A DNA stretch of 64,000 nucleotides from positions 40,558 to 104,557 of the forward strand of contig JBFEKH010000003.1 in NCBI GenBank assembly GCA_041552775.1, given 5' to 3'. Below are positions 62,876 to 64,000 of the stretch, piece by piece (position 1 is the first letter of the stretch; each line of letters opens with the position of its first letter). Both the position numbers and the translations under genes were made by a program. This DNA is from Allopontixanthobacter sp041552775. Lineage in GTDB: Bacteria; Pseudomonadota; Alphaproteobacteria; Sphingomonadales; Sphingomonadaceae. The notes beneath the pieces were generated by a model. It saw only the letters and a list, made by a program, of their open reading frames with translations, was not told where the DNA came from and ran no database searches.

Positions 62876-64000
62876 CTATCTGCCCATAGCAAACTGGTCC
62901 GGGTCAATGACCAGTTCCACCAATCGCTTGCGCAAGGTATTGCGGTTTATTCCGAGCAATTCAGCAGCACGAAGCTGGTTTCCGGCAGTTTGCCGCAGTG
63001 CATGTTCGAACAGCGGTTTCTCGAAGGCTGCAAGCGATGCTTGGTAAAGCTTGCCGCTGGCGGGAGCGTGAAGCGCCAGCCAGTTTTCCAGCGCTCCGGC
63101 AAAATCATCGCTGTCCTCTGGCGTTCCGGCGACGAGGTTTGCTTCGTTCAAAACCGCAGAGATTGTCTCCGGATCGATCAATTCATCACGCGACATCAAA
63201 GCAAGACGGTAGATCGTGTTTTTCAATTCACGCACATTGCCGCGCCACGGCTGGCGTTCCAGCATTGCAATGGCGGCATCATCCAATTGGCGTAGCGGCA
63301 GGCCCTCGCCTGCAGCCAGACGCAGGAAATGCCGCGCCAACGCACCAATATCATCCACACGGTCGCGCAGGGGCGGCAGCTGAATCGGGACCACGTTGAG
63401 GCGGTAGAACAGATCCTCGCGAAATGTCCCGGCCGCAATCATCGGCGTCAGGTCGCGATTGGTCGCAGCGACAATACGCACATCGACGGAGATTTCCTGG
63501 CGCCCGCCGACCCGGCGAATCCGGCCCGATTGCAGCGCCCGCAGCAATCGGGTCTGGGCTTCGGGCGGCATGTCGCCGATTTCGTCCAGGAACAGTGTAC
63601 CCCCGTTGGCCTGTTCAAACTTGCCGATTGCCTGATTGACCGCGCCGGTAAAGGCACCCTTTTCGTGGCCGAACAACTCACTCTCGATCAGTTCGCGGGG
63701 TATTGCCGCAGCGTTGACTGCAATGAACGGCCCGGTCTTGCGGTGGCCGAGTTGATGGATCGCATCGGCCACCAGTTCCTTGCCGGTGCCGGATTCGCCT
63801 AGAATAAGCACGGTTAGATCATTGCGCAGGACCCGCGTAATCATGCGGAAAACCCCTTGCATCGCCTGGCTCCGGCCGACGAGCGGCAGGCCCTCCCCGG
63901 GCTCCGCCGGATCGCCGCGCCGCGTTTCACGTATGCCGGTCGCCTGTTCTACAGCGCGAACCAGATCGTCGAGGTCGAAAGGCTTGGGAAAATATTCAAA
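62876..64000 (-). CDS. ntrC: Nitrogen regulation protein NtrC, 5' partial
   Basis: The C-terminal 374 residues of a sigma-54 activator; the frame is open to base 64000, where the receiver domain ends (FEYFPKPFDLDDLV). The AAA+ domain has GESGTGKELVADAIH, GHEKGAFTGAVNQ (intact GAFTGA), GGTLFLDEIGDM and the Fis-type helix-turn-helix NQLRAAELLGINRNTLRKRL. It acts with NtrB on nitrogen-assimilation genes. About 100 N-terminal residues lie outside the window. The ntrC-ntrY-ntrX order is standard for alphaproteobacteria. Confidence 0.95.
   Translation of the reverse strand, partial: FEYFPKPFDLDDLVRAVEQATGIRETRRGDPAEPGEGLPLVGRSQAMQGVFRMITRVLRNDLTVLILGESGTGKELVADAIHQLGHRKTGPFIAVNAAAIPRELIESELFGHEKGAFTGAVNQAIGKFEQANGGTLFLDEIGDMPPEAQTRLLRALQSGRIRRVGGRQEISVDVRIVAATNRDLTPMIAAGTFREDLFYRLNVVPIQLPPLRDRVDDIGALARHFLRLAAGEGLPLRQLDDAAIAMLERQPWRGNVRELKNTIYRLALMSRDELIDPETISAVLNEANLVAGTPEDSDDFAGALENWLALHAPASGKLYQASLAAFEKPLFEHALRQTAGNQLRAAELLGINRNTLRKRLVELVIDPDQFAMGR

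Overview
The window is about 64 kb of chromosome from an alphaproteobacterium, most likely Sphingomonadales, family Erythrobacteraceae. The evidence is: a tandem-domain Hfq next to ntrYX; a PhaR regulator; alphaproteobacterial RpoH promoters in front of hrcA and dnaK; a GTTC-N7-GTTC SOS box before radA; a sphingomonad-type set of small proteins (Vgr-related, NifU-like scaffold, SH3-like); and moderately high G+C. No species name can be supported. Almost everything is vertically conserved housekeeping DNA. I see no insertion sequence, prophage or CRISPR array. No stretch over 300 bases lacks a gene.

Layout. 1-6990: a chemoreceptor (5' end cut), then on the minus strand a MoxR ATPase, a class A beta-lactamase-fold hydrolase, parE and an LpoA-like lipoprotein. 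7018-9808: rsmI, a yraN broken by an in-frame TAG, gshB and a DedA membrane protein. 9805-14556: xerC and hemW (minus), two neighbouring secreted CAP-domain proteins (plus), rdgB and rph (minus). 14651-21046: the heat-shock block hrcA-grpE, then dnaK-dnaJ, separated by a glycine-zipper protein, a Vgr-related protein and a PCu(A)C copper chaperone. 21064-28610: a large patatin; radA-cvpA-nifU-like; an MHS transporter overlapping alr. 28691-34742: phaR, proS (archaeal/eukaryotic type), an M28 peptidase and rnr. 34739-38560: usp, pdhC, an SH3-like gene, lpdA and tRNA-Ser(UGA). 38712-46811: a cell-wall and replication run (lytic transglycosylase, rlpA-like, dacA-like, tmk, holB, metG, tatD, MBL hydrolase, a 56-residue membrane protein) with stop/start overlaps throughout. 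46880-57040: mazG, then a catabolic island consisting of a GntR/FCD regulator, an HMG-CoA-lyase-like enzyme, HyuA/HyuB-type ATP-dependent amidohydrolase or carboxylase subunits and a family III CoA-transferase in one minus-strand operon, with a divergent TonB-dependent receptor. 57106-64000: hflX, tandem-domain hfq, ntrX, ntrY and ntrC (5' end cut).

The best candidate for an undescribed system is the island at 47639-57040. It lies between convergent mazG and hflX, is bounded by a strong bidirectional terminator, carries a perfect TTGTATACAA palindrome at its divergent promoter, and its CoA-transferase appears to have Gly where the family's catalytic Asp is expected. The content suggests uptake and CoA-dependent degradation of a lactam, hydantoin, ketone or branched hydroxy-acid. 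The substrate cannot be read from sequence.

Other points worth checking: the amber codon in yraN; a probable CTG start for hflX; a tandem Hfq whose second domain lacks the basic rim; an NtrX without GAFTGA beside an NtrC that has it; the SOS box on the radA -10 region; a TGC-rich palindrome on the phaR promoter; a near-leaderless RpoH promoter for hrcA; and a perfect 12-bp hairpin between dnaK and dnaJ.
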